Assembly: GCA_947382485.1 (NCBI GenBank)
Contig: CANCYS010000007.1
Coordinates: 1 to 42,043, forward strand
DNA from: an uncultured Clostridia bacterium
GTDB taxonomy: Bacteria > Bacillota > Clostridia > Christensenellales > UBA1242
Direction of reading: 5' to 3'
DNA: 42,043 bases
Part shown: piece by piece, positions 32,416-41,245 of the stretch
Numbering within the stretch: position 1 is the stretch's first letter
How the letters are laid out: each line of letters starts with the position of its first letter
Notes under the pieces: generated by a model
Seen by the model: only the letters and a program-made list of their open reading frames with translations
Databases searched by the model: none
What the model was told of the DNA's origin: nothing
Program-made: the position numbers and the translations under genes

Positions 32416-32964
32416 ATAGCAGATTTAGAACAATTACAAAAATTAAATGAGGATAAGTTGCAAGAGTTAGTTGATGTAATAGTAAGTATAGCTCCAGAAT
32501 ATTTAGCTCTAGATATTGTGGAAAATAGTCAAGAATTTATTAAAACAAGGCTTTTGACCCAGTTAAAAGAGAGTTAAAATATTTATGGAAAAAGAATAGG
32601 AGCATTAGCAAGCATTTGTGGATATATAAATGCATATGAAACTATTTTTGAATCTAAGAAAGGTAATACAGACAAGTCTCTTGAAATGTTTAATAATTTT
32701 TCAAAGAAAGATGCTAAAAATGGCACAGAAGTAGATTATTTGCATGTAATTTTTCATGAGTCAAAATATGCTGATAAGTTTATATATCAACATTTACAAA
32801 ATATGGTTAACGTTGGGGAACTTCCAGAAAAAATTGAAAAAATTGAAAAGACAATTACCGAAAGAATTGCAAGTTTAAAACAAAAAGAATTGCTTGCATC
32901 TCAATTATCAGACAATTCAGGTATGGCATCAGGCTCAGTTGGTGCACAACCAAATAATGGTTAA
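32416..32964 (+). pseudogene. Broken gene: ATA at start position and one internal TAA
   Basis: A single reading frame of 183 codons runs from an ATA (32416) to TAG/TAA-type end at 32964, interrupted only by TAA at 32575-32577. The first part reads ADLEQLQKLNEDKLQELVDV... and the second, in the same frame, GKRIGALASICGYINAYE... then a C-terminal Gly/Ser/Asn-rich tail. A degraded SD-like GAGTGG precedes the ATA. It looks like a soluble, helical protein of unknown family that recently lost its start and gained one nonsense codon. The 3' part alone could initiate at ATG 32686 (92 aa), but there is no SD there. It keeps a perfect promoter and a terminator. Confidence 0.65.
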
Positions 32965-32972
32965 TAAAAATA

Positions 32973-33000
32973 AAAACACTGCAATTTGCAGTGTTTTATT
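32973..33000. terminator. Bidirectional terminator
   Basis: A perfect 10-bp stem, AAAACACTGC with GCAGTGTTTT, around AATTT. It lies between the broken gene (+) and fba (-). Confidence 0.9.
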
Positions 33001-33011
33001 TTTGTTTAAAT

Positions 33012-33923
33012 TTATTTTCCTTCAACAAGTTCAATAGCATGAGCAATTTGCTCTTTAACATTTTTCTTGCCAGCTTTGTTGTAATCTCTTTGGTCAAAAT
33101 ATTCTGGGTGAGTGGCAAGTGCTTCACGAACACCAGCAGTGTGAGCCAAACGAAGGTCTGTGTCCATATTAATTTTGCATATTGCGGTTTTAGACATTTT
33201 CTTAATATCTTTTTCAGAAATGCCTTGACTCTTTTTAATTTCGCCACCAAACTTAATGATTGTTTCAACCCATTTTGCTGGGACGGTTGAACTTCCATGA
33301 GCAACAAGAGGAACTTTTGAAATTGCTTTGTGAACATTTTCAATAACCTTATATTGAATAACAGGTGTAGAAATAGATTTGTTCACGCCGTGTGCTGTTC
33401 CAATAGAAATTGCTAAACTGTCAACACCAGTTCTTGTAACAAAATCCTTTGCTTCTTCTGGGTCAGTGAAACTTTCTGTGTCACTGTGAATCATGTCTTC
33501 TGTTCCAATAATTTTTCCAAGTTCAGCTTCAACAGTAACATTTCTTGCATGAGCATATTCAACTACTTTTTTTGTAACTTTAACATTTTCTTCATATGGA
33601 AGAGCAGAACCATCAAACATAACGCTGGTGAAACCTGCATTGATTGCATCTTTGCAGGCCTCAAAACTTTTGCCATGGTCAAGGTGTAGAGCGATTTTAT
33701 TTTTGTAGTGTTTGCTTGCAGTTTCAACAATTGCGTGAATGTAATCATATCCTGCATATTTGCCAGCACCCTCAGAAACAGAAATAATGATTGGAACATT
33801 CATTTCTCCTGCAACTTCTGCAACAGCTTGTGCAGATTCCATATTGCACACATTAAATGCTGGGATTGCATAACCGTTTTTAAGTGCATCAGATAACATT
33901 TTTTTTGTATTTACAAGTGTCAT
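33012..33923 (-). CDS. fba: Class II fructose-bisphosphate aldolase
   Basis: A 303-aa zinc aldolase splitting fructose-1,6-bisphosphate into GAP and DHAP. The zinc and catalytic residues are in HLDHG (His80, Asp82, His83), IGTAHGV and AHGSSTVP, and the substrate-phosphate region is KINMDTDLR. SD AAGGTAGG precedes the ATG. It is divergent from gapA, whose product acts directly on GAP, so the shared 139-nt region may coordinate lower glycolysis. Related tagatose-bisphosphate aldolases cannot be fully excluded. Confidence 0.94.
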   Translation of the reverse strand: MTLVNTKKMLSDALKNGYAIPAFNVCNMESAQAVAEVAGEMNVPIIISVSEGAGKYAGYDYIHAIVETASKHYKNKIALHLDHGKSFEACKDAINAGFTSVMFDGSALPYEENVKVTKKVVEYAHARNVTVEAELGKIIGTEDMIHSDTESFTDPEEAKDFVTRTGVDSLAISIGTAHGVNKSISTPVIQYKVIENVHKAISKVPLVAHGSSTVPAKWVETIIKFGGEIKKSQGISEKDIKKMSKTAICKINMDTDLRLAHTAGVREALATHPEYFDQRDYNKAGKKNVKEQIAHAIELVEGK

Positions 33924-33957
33924 AAATTTAACCTACCTTATATAATATCTATATATA

Positions 33958-33985
33958 ATTATAAAGAATTAATATTTTTTGTAAA
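33958..33985 (-). promoter_or_regulatory. Sigma-A promoter of fba
   Basis: On the minus strand TTTACA (33980-33985), 16 nt, TATAAT (33958-33963). Confidence 0.65.
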
Positions 33986-34012
33986 CAAATAAATTATGTT
34001 TGATTTATTTTT

Positions 34013-34041
34013 TTGATTAGGTTAAAATCAAATTGTAAAAT
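34013..34041 (+). promoter_or_regulatory. Sigma-A promoter of gapA
   Basis: TTGATT (34013-34018), 17 nt, TAAAAT (34036-34041). SD AAGGAG follows. Confidence 0.55.
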
Positions 34042-34062
34042 ATTAATAAAAAGGAGATTTTT

Positions 34063-35100
34063 ATGGCAAATATAAAAGTTGCAATAAATGGATTTGGAAG
34101 AATTGGAAGACTTGCTTTCAGACAAATGTTTGGTGCAAAAGGATATGAAATTGTAGCAATCAACGATCTCACAAGCCCAAAAATGCTTGCTCATTTGCTC
34201 AAATATGATTCTGCACAAGGACCATATGAACTTGCAAGCAAAGTTAAATCATCAGAAGAAGGCGAAACCGAAGGTTGGATTTCAGTTGCTGGAAAAAAGA
34301 TTAGAATTTATGCAGAGAAAGATGCTGCAAACTGCCCATGGAAAAAATTGGGTGTTGATGTAGTTTTGGAATGTACAGGTTTCTATACATCAAAAGAAAA
34401 ATCAATGGCTCACATCAATGCTGGTGCGAAAAAGGTTATCATTTCTGCACCTGCTGGCAAAGATTTACCAACAATCGTTTATTCAGTAAATGAAGATACA
34501 TTAAAAAAATCAGACACAATCATTTCTGCTGCAAGTTGTACAACCAACTGCTTAGCACCAATGGCAAAAGCACTCAATGATAAATATCCAATTGAGTCAG
34601 GAATCATGACAACAGTTCATGCTTACACTGGCGACCAAATGCTTCTTGACGGTCCACACAGAAAAGGTGACCTTAGACGTGCAAGAGCAGCTGCTGCAAA
34701 CATTGTTCCAAATTCAACAGGTGCAGCAAAAGCAATCGGTTTAGTTATTCCAGAACTTGATGGAAAACTCATTGGTTCTGCTCAACGTGTTCCTGTAACA
34801 ACAGGTTCAACAACAATTCTCATTGCTGTTGTAAGAGGCAAAGATGTAACTGCTGAAAAGATTAATGCTGCAATGAAAGCAAAAGCATCTGATTCATTTG
34901 GTTACAACACAGACCCAATCGTTTCATGTGATATCATTGGAAGCACCTATGGTTCAATCTTTGATGCAACTCAAACAATGGTAACAAAAGTTGCAGACGA
35001 TTTGTATCAAGTTCAAGTTGTTGCTTGGTATGATAATGAAAATTCATACACATCACAAATGGTTAGAACAATCAAATATTTTGCAGAACTTAAAAAATAG
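34063..35100 (+). CDS. gapA: Glyceraldehyde-3-phosphate dehydrogenase, type I
   Basis: A 345-aa GAPDH converting GAP, NAD and phosphate to 1,3-bisphosphoglycerate. It starts with the Rossmann [13 protein letters not shown]. The catalytic Cys159 is in [12 protein letters not shown], and the anion-binding residues are in HAYTGDQ and [24 protein letters not shown] lies at the C-terminus. The first Rossmann strand is followed by NDL, suggesting NAD rather than NADP use. Single gene with promoter and terminator. pgk and tpi are not adjacent. Confidence 0.97.
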   Translation: MANIKVAINGFGRIGRLAFRQMFGAKGYEIVAINDLTSPKMLAHLLKYDSAQGPYELASKVKSSEEGETEGWISVAGKKIRIYAEKDAANCPWKKLGVDVVLECTGFYTSKEKSMAHINAGAKKVIISAPAGKDLPTIVYSVNEDTLKKSDTIISAASCTTNCLAPMAKALNDKYPIESGIMTTVHAYTGDQMLLDGPHRKGDLRRARAAAANIVPNSTGAAKAIGLVIPELDGKLIGSAQRVPVTTGSTTILIAVVRGKDVTAEKINAAMKAKASDSFGYNTDPIVSCDIIGSTYGSIFDATQTMVTKVADDLYQVQVVAWYDNENSYTSQMVRTIKYFAELKK

Positions 35101-35115
35101 AATAAAATATAGATA

Positions 35116-35151
35116 AAAAGCACAGGAAATTTAATTTCTTGTGCTTTTTTT
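35116..35151 (+). terminator. Intrinsic terminator after gapA
   Basis: A long stem, AAAGCACAGGAAAT with ATTTCTTGTGCTTT (one G-T), encloses a short loop, with a T run. Confidence 0.88.
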
Positions 35152-35166
35152 ATGTTTTAAAATAAA

Positions 35167-35195
35167 TTTACTTATACAAAATTATATGGTATACT
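35167..35195 (+). promoter_or_regulatory. Sigma-A promoter of the zinc-ribbon/TM2-mnmA-nudix-trpS unit
   Basis: TTTACT (35167-35172), 17 nt, TATACT (35190-35195). Confidence 0.5.
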
Positions 35196-35227
35196 TTAAA
35201 CTAGTTAATGTAGGATATGGTGGGATT

Positions 35228-36568
35228 ATGAGTAGATGTCCAAGATGTGCGTCTGAAATAACAAAAAATATGAAAAAATGTCCAAGATGTGGACTTCCTG
35301 TTGATGGAATGAATTTTTCTGCTGATGAAAATCAAGAAGAAATTGTTGAAACAAAAAAACTTACAAAAAATGAAATTAAGGCTAGAAACAAAGCAAAAAA
35401 AGAACAAAGAAAACTTGAAAAGAAACAGAGAAAAGAACTTGAATCTAAAAGTGACACAGACTTCTCTCAATTTGCAACAAATAGTGAAAAAGTTTATAGT
35501 GATGATGAAATTGTTGCAGGTGAAGATGTTAGGTCAATTTTAAAAAATAGACAAAATAGCAAAAGGAAAAAACAATCTGTTCCTGAGTTTCAACTCGACG
35601 AAAATGGTGAGTTTAATATTGATACAAAAGATGTTGAACTTGTTGGCGAAGAAACAGGAAGAATGATTGATGAAAAATATAGTAATTCATATTCTGTTAA
35701 AAAGGCTCGTGGAGATTATAGACCACCAAAAATCAAATGGTGGGAATTATATAAATTTGCTGATCGTTCATTTGCTCGCAGAAAAATAAAAAAAGAAGTA
35801 AATAAAGCAGCAAAAATAAAACCAGATTTCATAAAAAAATGGAAATTACTTCTTCTTGCAATTTTCTTTGGTTGGTGTGGTGCTCACAATTTTTATGCAA
35901 AAAATAAAAAGAAGGGTTGGGTATCAATCATTTTCATGGCAATTTCTGTCACCGTAATTGGTCTTGGAACAAAGTATTGGTTTTTTGCAAGCATCAGTAC
36001 TTCAATTGGTGGCTTTGCAGGATTCATAGTCATGTTTATTTGGATAACTGATATTATTAGCATAATATTTAATAGCTTTAAATATAGAATTCAAAAAGAA
36101 GAATTTATTTTTAATATGAACATTGAAACCCGTGCAAAACTTGGTGAAAAATATATTGATTTAGATTTATATAAAAAGCCTTGGTGGGTTAGATTTAATG
36201 TTTGGTGTAAACGCAAAAAGCGTGACTTTGATGAATGGAAACATGATAGACGTCAAGCCATGATTGATAAAGAAAAACGCAAACTTGCAGAAAAAGAAAA
36301 GATAGAAAAAGAAAATGAAATGAGCAAAGAAGATTTAGAAGAACAAGAACTTTTAAAATCTCTTCGTTCATTTGAAAATGATGAAGAAAATTCTGAGACT
36401 GTCGAAGTAGAAAATACTAAAACAAAATCTAAGAAAAGAAAACAAGATAAATCGGTTCAAGATGTAAGTGAGGAAGTTTCTAATAACGAAAATTCTCAGA
36501 AAGAAATAAAAGTAAAATCAGAACCAAAACTCAAAGTAAAAACAAATAAATCAAAAAACAAAAAATAA
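35228..36568 (+). CDS. Zinc-ribbon TM2-domain protein with long charged regions
   Basis: A 446-aa protein. The N-terminal zinc ribbon has CxxC pairs (Cys4/Cys7, Cys18/Cys21). A Lys/Glu-rich coiled region follows (about 35-190), then a TM2-like membrane domain around 204-285 (IFFGWCGAHNFYAKNKKKGW and two to three TM helices), and a highly charged C-terminal tail of about 130 residues. The function is unknown. It is the second zinc-ribbon/TM2 protein in this window. ATG 35228 is chosen by GGTGGG just upstream. mnmA follows after 9 nt. Confidence 0.78.
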   Translation: MSRCPRCASEITKNMKKCPRCGLPVDGMNFSADENQEEIVETKKLTKNEIKARNKAKKEQRKLEKKQRKELESKSDTDFSQFATNSEKVYSDDEIVAGEDVRSILKNRQNSKRKKQSVPEFQLDENGEFNIDTKDVELVGEETGRMIDEKYSNSYSVKKARGDYRPPKIKWWELYKFADRSFARRKIKKEVNKAAKIKPDFIKKWKLLLLAIFFGWCGAHNFYAKNKKKGWVSIIFMAISVTVIGLGTKYWFFASISTSIGGFAGFIVMFIWITDIISIIFNSFKYRIQKEEFIFNMNIETRAKLGEKYIDLDLYKKPWWVRFNVWCKRKKRDFDEWKHDRRQAMIDKEKRKLAEKEKIEKENEMSKEDLEEQELLKSLRSFENDEENSETVEVENTKTKSKKRKQDKSVQDVSEEVSNNENSQKEIKVKSEPKLKVKTNKSKNKK

Positions 36569-36577
36569 GGACTCAAA

Positions 36578-37717
36578 ATGCAATCAAACACTTTTGATGA
36601 AAACATTAATAGCAAAAACAAAACAGTCGTCGTCGGAATTAGTGGCGGGGTAGATTCTTCTGTTGTTGCACTTTTGCTTAAAAATCAAGGGTATAATGTT
36701 GTTGGTCTTCACATGAAAAATGCAAATGGTGAAAGTGAAGAAGATGACATAAAAATGATTGAGTCACTTGCTGAAAAAATAGGTATTAATTTTGTTGTCA
36801 AAGAATATGACGATGAAATGCAAAAAGTGAAAGATTATTTTGAAAATGAATATTTTTCAGGTCGAACTCCAAATCCTTGTGTAATGTGCAATAAATGGGT
36901 TAAGTTTAAACCTTTTATTGATTATGCAGATGAAATTGGAGCAGACTTTTTTGCAACTGGTCACTATGCAAATATTGAAAGATTAGGGGATAAAATATAT
37001 CTAAAACGTGCAGAAGATTTGCTTAAAGACCAATCATATTTTTTAAATCAACTATCTCAAAATCAACTAAACAAAGCAATGTTTCCGCTTGGAAAATTGA
37101 CAAAAGAACAAGTCAAAAAAATAGCACAAGAAAACAATCTCATAATGGCAAATAGAAAAGAAAGTTATGATGTTTGTTTTTTAGGCAATCAAAAACTTGG
37201 TGATTATATATATAAAATAGATAAGCAAAAATCTGGCGACATTGTTGATGATGTAACAGGCAAAGTTGTTGGAAAACATCAGGGTTTGTCAAAGTTTACA
37301 ATTGGACAACGCAAGGGGCTTGGAATTGGTGGCGGTCATGGACAAACTGGTGATTGTTGGTTTGTTGTTCGTAAAGATGTAAAAAATAATAAATTGTATG
37401 TTGCACAAGGAGATGATGACAAACTCTATTCAGATGCACTAATCTCTAATAATTTTAATTGGATACCAGAAATTCCTAGCCAAAAAGAATTTGAATGCAC
37501 AGCAAAATTTAGATATCGTCAACAAGACCAAAAAGTTAAAGTAAAGATTAATGATGATGGCTCGGTTTATATTGAGTTTGCAGAAAAGCAAAGAGCAATT
37601 ACAACTGGTCAGTATGTTGTTTTATATAAAGAAGATGAAAATAGTAAATATGACAACTGTCTTGGTGGCGGTTCAATAGATAAAGTAATAAAAAATGGTA
37701 AGATAATAGAAATATAA
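36578..37717 (+). CDS. mnmA: tRNA-specific 2-thiouridylase
   Basis: MnmA (TrmU) makes the 2-thio group of U34 in tRNA-Lys, -Glu and -Gln, taking sulfur from a cysteine desulfurase relay. The 379-aa protein has the PP-loop GISGGVDSSV (SGGVDSS near 22-28), the first catalytic Cys in NPCVMCNKWVKF, the second in SYDVCFLGN, and the C-terminal beta-barrel with GQYVVLY. SD AAGGA lies 6 nt before the ATG. A short N-terminal extension (about 14 residues) precedes the PP-loop. Confidence 0.96.
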   Translation: MQSNTFDENINSKNKTVVVGISGGVDSSVVALLLKNQGYNVVGLHMKNANGESEEDDIKMIESLAEKIGINFVVKEYDDEMQKVKDYFENEYFSGRTPNPCVMCNKWVKFKPFIDYADEIGADFFATGHYANIERLGDKIYLKRAEDLLKDQSYFLNQLSQNQLNKAMFPLGKLTKEQVKKIAQENNLIMANRKESYDVCFLGNQKLGDYIYKIDKQKSGDIVDDVTGKVVGKHQGLSKFTIGQRKGLGIGGGHGQTGDCWFVVRKDVKNNKLYVAQGDDDKLYSDALISNNFNWIPEIPSQKEFECTAKFRYRQQDQKVKVKINDDGSVYIEFAEKQRAITTGQYVVLYKEDENSKYDNCLGGGSIDKVIKNGKIIEI

Positions 37718-37732
37718 TTTTAGAGGTCTTAT

Positions 37733-38173
37733 ATGAATATCATTGTTAATGTTATTATAAAACAAGAAAATAAAATTTTAATGGTTCAAGAAAATTGGGG
37801 AAATGTAAAAGGAATGTGGAATTTTCCCGCAGGAAGACTTGATGAGGGTGAAAATATTTTTGATGGGGCAATTCGTGAGTCAAAAGAAGAAACAGGTTTT
37901 GATGTTAAACTCACTGGAATTGTAAACATTCAAAATGTTGTTTATGATGACAGACATGTTATTCACGTATGCTTTTCTGCTGAGATTGTTGGTGGAAGCA
38001 TTGCATTTGACCCAGCAGAAATTAGTGATGTAAAGTATATTGATATTAATGAACTTTTGAGTATGTCAGACTCTGTGCTTCGTGGTGGAGACACAAGAAA
38101 GGAAACCATTAAAAAAGTACAAAATGAAAACATACTTCCATTAAGCATCATTACAAATTATAATTATAAATAG
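37733..38173 (+). CDS. Nudix hydrolase
   Basis: A 146-aa Nudix protein hydrolysing a nucleoside diphosphate linked to another moiety. The complete Nudix box spans residues 34-56, with the REXXEE core as RESKEE at 48-53. It is preceded by MWNFPAGRLDEGE. The substrate cannot be told (MutT-like, ADP-ribose or mRNA-cap type). SD AGAGGT is present. It lies between mnmA and trpS in a tight tRNA-related unit with gaps of 15 and 23 nt. Confidence 0.9.
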   Translation: MNIIVNVIIKQENKILMVQENWGNVKGMWNFPAGRLDEGENIFDGAIRESKEETGFDVKLTGIVNIQNVVYDDRHVIHVCFSAEIVGGSIAFDPAEISDVKYIDINELLSMSDSVLRGGDTRKETIKKVQNENILPLSIITNYNYK

Positions 38174-38196
38174 AAGTATAGATTATGGAGGCAGAA

Positions 38197-39192
38197 ATGA
38201 AATCAATAGTTTTAACAGGAATAAAACCAACAGGAACTCCTCATATAGGAAACTATGTTGGTGCAATAAAACAAGCAATTGAAATGAGTGAAAATTCAGA
38301 ATATGATAATTTTTATTTTATTGCAGATTATCATTCATTAAACGCACTCAAAACGAGTGAAGAACTTAAAACATATACAAAAGAACTTGCTTGCACATGG
38401 CTTGCTTGTGGACTTAATCCAGAAAAGGTGGTTTTTTATAGACAAAGCAGAATTCCAGAAACCACAGAACTTTGTTGGATTTTAATGAATGTAACACCAA
38501 AAGGTTTAATGGATAGAGCACATGCCTACAAGGCTTCCGTTCAAGCAAACCTAGAAAAGGGTGCAGATGCTGATGACGGCGTGAATATGGGACTTTATAA
38601 TTATCCTATATTAATGGCTGCGGACATATTGCTTTTTAATACAAAATTTGTTCCAGTCGGTCAAGACCAAAAACAGCATGTTGAAATGGCAAGAGATATT
38701 GCTAAGTATTTTAATAAAAAGTATGGCTATACTTTTGTTGTTCCACAAGAAAAAATTCAGGAAGAATCAGCAACACTTCTTGGACTTGATGGAAGAAAAA
38801 TGAGCAAAAGTTATGGAAATCAAATTCCTTTGTTCTGTGATGAGGGCACTCTCAAAAAATTAATATCAAGCATAAAAACTGATAGTTCACTTCCAACTGA
38901 ACCAAAGAGTACAAATTGTGTTTTGTTTGATTATATCAAAGTTTTTGGTTCACCAGAAAAAATTAATGAAATGGAAAAAAGATTTGCAGAAGGAATTTCT
39001 TGGGCTGATGCAAAAAAAGAACTTTTTGAAATGGCTAATGAATATATCAAACCTATGCGTGAGAAATATAATTATTATATGGAACATTTTGATGAAGTTG
39101 AAAGTTTGTTAAAACTTGGTGAAGAAAAAGCAAGAGTGATTGCGAAAGAAACTCTTGAAAGAGCAAGGAAAGCTGTTGGTGTTATAGATTAA
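38197..39192 (+). CDS. trpS: Tryptophanyl-tRNA synthetase
   Basis: A 331-aa class I synthetase. The HIGH-like motif is PTGTPHIGN (residues 11-19) and the KMSKS motif is GRKMSKSYGN (near 200-209). MNMGLYNYPILMAADILLF and VPVGQDQKQH surround the Trp and ATP pocket. ATG 38197 with SD GGAGG (38187-38191) is preferred. The ATG at 38185 lies upstream of that SD. It ends the 35228-39192 unit. Confidence 0.95.
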   Translation: MKSIVLTGIKPTGTPHIGNYVGAIKQAIEMSENSEYDNFYFIADYHSLNALKTSEELKTYTKELACTWLACGLNPEKVVFYRQSRIPETTELCWILMNVTPKGLMDRAHAYKASVQANLEKGADADDGVNMGLYNYPILMAADILLFNTKFVPVGQDQKQHVEMARDIAKYFNKKYGYTFVVPQEKIQEESATLLGLDGRKMSKSYGNQIPLFCDEGTLKKLISSIKTDSSLPTEPKSTNCVLFDYIKVFGSPEKINEMEKRFAEGISWADAKKELFEMANEYIKPMREKYNYYMEHFDEVESLLKLGEEKARVIAKETLERARKAVGVID

Positions 39193-39196
39193 TTTT

Positions 39197-39225
39197 AATT
39201 GCCATACATTTATGGCAATTTTTAT
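39197..39225 (+). terminator. Intrinsic terminator after trpS
   Basis: A perfect 10-bp stem, AATTGCCATA with TATGGCAATT, around CATT, with T5. Confidence 0.88.
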
Positions 39226-39239
39226 TTTCAATAAAAATA

Positions 39240-39267
39240 TTGAAATTTATATATAATTTGTTATAAT
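39240..39267 (+). promoter_or_regulatory. Sigma-A promoter of the transglutaminase-like gene
   Basis: TTGAAA (39240-39245), 16 nt, TATAAT (39262-39267), then SD AAGGGG. Confidence 0.65.
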
Positions 39268-39295
39268 TAAAGCACAAATCAAAAAGGGGAAATTT

Positions 39296-40912
39296 ATGTC
39301 AGAACTTTTAAAAGCTGCTGTTGATGATGAAGGGCGTTACACACTTTGTAATGCAACTTTTTATAATATTAATGATTTTAATGAATTTGGAACTTATGGT
39401 TTAAATGACGGCTATGGGAAATATTTTACAATTAAATTAGATTTAAGCAATTATGGTGATGAAGAATATTCAAAAATCAGGCAACTAGTAAAGAAACTTT
39501 GTGGGCTTAATTATGAAGTTAAGGTGAATATCAATGCCATTGGCATGAATTTCACAGAACAAGATTTTGATAATTTTATTGATTTTGAAGATGAATTAAA
39601 ACAGGTTGATGCACAGTTTCATTTTTCTGAGTATTCAAAAGAATTCACAATAGAAGAAACTTTGAACGCATATGTTAAAGCAAAAGAATTTATTGACCAT
39701 TTAAAAAGTTCAGAGTTCACGCCTCTTGAAAAATATATAGCAATATATAATTATGTATCCTCATTTGCATATAATGGCGAAATGGAAAACTCTATGACCA
39801 GTAGAACAATCATAGGAACACTTAACAGTGATGAAATTGTTTGTGTGGGATATTCTGAACTTTTAAAGTATATGTGTGAATCAGTTGGCATTGAGTGTAA
39901 AGTTCAAATGTGTTCAGTTGAAGACAATGGTCAGTTAGAAAATCATCAAAATAATATAGTTTATATTAAAGATGAAAAGTATGGAGTTGATAGTTGGTTT
40001 TATGCTGATTCTTGTTGGGACGCAATTGAAAAACACGATGAACCATTCACGAAATATAATTTTTGTTTAATTCCATTTGCTGATGTGTCAAAAATGAAAA
40101 ATTGCAAGATAATTTCAAATGATTATCAATATTTATATATAGATAAAAAAGATGAAAAAATTGAATATGAAGATATGAGGCTTTCTTGGAGTAAAAGTGA
40201 TTGTATTGATGTCATGGAACAAATTGGACTTGAATATAAAAGAGAAAAATTAGATGCTTTGCTTGAAAATGAAAAAATTTTTGAAAATAGATTTTATAAG
40301 GCGATTAAATTTGTAAGAGAATTATTCGAAATTGAAAAAATCCCAACAACAGTTTATGAAGATGTTGAAGAATGTCCAGCTGTATTTATGCCTAGCAAAT
40401 TTATATCATATTGTATGCTCACTGATTTTGATAAGGAAGCAGTTATGCAACATGTTAAAGACTTCAAAAAATTCTATAATGAAAAAGTTAATGGAAATAA
40501 TTTGTATCCAAGTGAAGAAGAAGATGAAGAACGCTATTATGATATAGAAGTTTTTATTGAAAATGATATATATGGACTATTTGATGAACTTGAAGACAAT
40601 GTAGAAAATGAGTTAACAGAATTTCTCTTTGAAAGAATTGTTGAAGATTATGAATGCTATGAAAATATAGAAAGTGTAAAGAACTATTTAATGACTTTAA
40701 AATTAAAAAGCAGTCCAGTTTCAATTGAAACACTTGAAATGGCAATAAAAAATACTTGGATAAAACAAGGAATGTCTTTAAAAGAAGCAGAAGTTAAAAC
40801 AAAAAGAGCAATTGAAAAATCTGAAAAGAGATCAGAAGAATGTTTTAATGAAAATGCAATAAATTGTTTCCGTTTGGAGCAATTAAAATTAAGACAAAAG
40901 TCATCAAATTAA
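39296..40912 (+). CDS. Transglutaminase-like protein, cytoplasmic
   Basis: A 538-aa protein. Its middle third carries a transglutaminase-like Cys protease fold. The likely catalytic triad is Cys183 (IVCVGYSELLKYMCESVGI), His217 (ENHQNNIVYI) and Asp238 (YADSCWDA). The N-terminal ~110 residues and the acidic, helical C-terminal ~290 residues match nothing I know. There is no signal peptide or TM segment, which suggests an intracellular role, unlike many secreted transglutaminase-like proteins. Substrate and role (protease, amidase or crosslinker) are unknown. Single gene with promoter and terminator. Confidence 0.75.
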   Translation: MSELLKAAVDDEGRYTLCNATFYNINDFNEFGTYGLNDGYGKYFTIKLDLSNYGDEEYSKIRQLVKKLCGLNYEVKVNINAIGMNFTEQDFDNFIDFEDELKQVDAQFHFSEYSKEFTIEETLNAYVKAKEFIDHLKSSEFTPLEKYIAIYNYVSSFAYNGEMENSMTSRTIIGTLNSDEIVCVGYSELLKYMCESVGIECKVQMCSVEDNGQLENHQNNIVYIKDEKYGVDSWFYADSCWDAIEKHDEPFTKYNFCLIPFADVSKMKNCKIISNDYQYLYIDKKDEKIEYEDMRLSWSKSDCIDVMEQIGLEYKREKLDALLENEKIFENRFYKAIKFVRELFEIEKIPTTVYEDVEECPAVFMPSKFISYCMLTDFDKEAVMQHVKDFKKFYNEKVNGNNLYPSEEEDEERYYDIEVFIENDIYGLFDELEDNVENELTEFLFERIVEDYECYENIESVKNYLMTLKLKSSPVSIETLEMAIKNTWIKQGMSLKEAEVKTKRAIEKSEKRSEECFNENAINCFRLEQLKLRQKSSN

Positions 40913-40932
40913 AATTTTTATCATAAAAATAT

Positions 40933-40965
40933 AAAGATAGGTTAAATCAAGACCTATCTTTTTTG
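40933..40965 (+). terminator. Intrinsic terminator
   Basis: AAAGATAGGT and ACCTATCTTT form a 10-bp stem around a 9-nt loop, with T6. Confidence 0.88.
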
Positions 40966-41044
40966 TCGTAAAGCCTTTTATTATGGGCTTTTTTGAAGAA
41001 TTAGAAAAAATATAAAAATTTTTTAATTTTTTTGAAAAAAGGTG

Positions 41045-41073
41045 TTGACAAAAAAATTTAAATTTGATATTAT
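41045..41073 (+). promoter_or_regulatory. rRNA operon promoter
   Basis: TTGACA (41045-41050), 17 nt, TATTAT (41068-41073), preceded by an A/T-tract that could act as an UP element (about 41010-41040). A second TTGACA at 41102 has no convincing -10. Confidence 0.72.
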
Positions 41074-41078
41074 TGATT

Positions 41079-41245
41079 TGTTCCGCTCGGAACAGTGCAA
41101 ATTGACAAGTTAATATATTGAAATGTACAAGGTTTTTTAGATTAAAAAAATTCTTGTTAATTTCTTTGAAATTAAATTATTACATACTTAATTAAAGAAA
41201 CAAACTTTATTAGTCAGTACAAATTGTCTATTAGAGTAAGAATTA
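41079..41245 (+). promoter_or_regulatory. rRNA leader with hairpin and boxA-like element
   Basis: It begins with a compact hairpin TGTTCC-GCTC-GGAACA (41079-41094) close to the predicted +1. TTTCTTTGAAA (41161-41171) resembles the boxA antitermination element of Gram-positive rRNA leaders. A downstream AAAGAAA can pair with it. Together with the previous terminator and promoter this accounts for the 333-nt gap before 16S. Confidence 0.5.

Noticed and set aside
38185..38196. Upstream ATG for trpS
   Set aside because: The GGAGG that fits ATG 38197 lies just after this ATG, and class I TrpRS proteins begin close to the KSIVLTG strand.
41102..41130. Second rRNA promoter (TTGACA at 41102)
   Set aside because: No acceptable -10 at 16-18 nt spacing (TGTACA or GTACAA only). 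It may be leader sequence.
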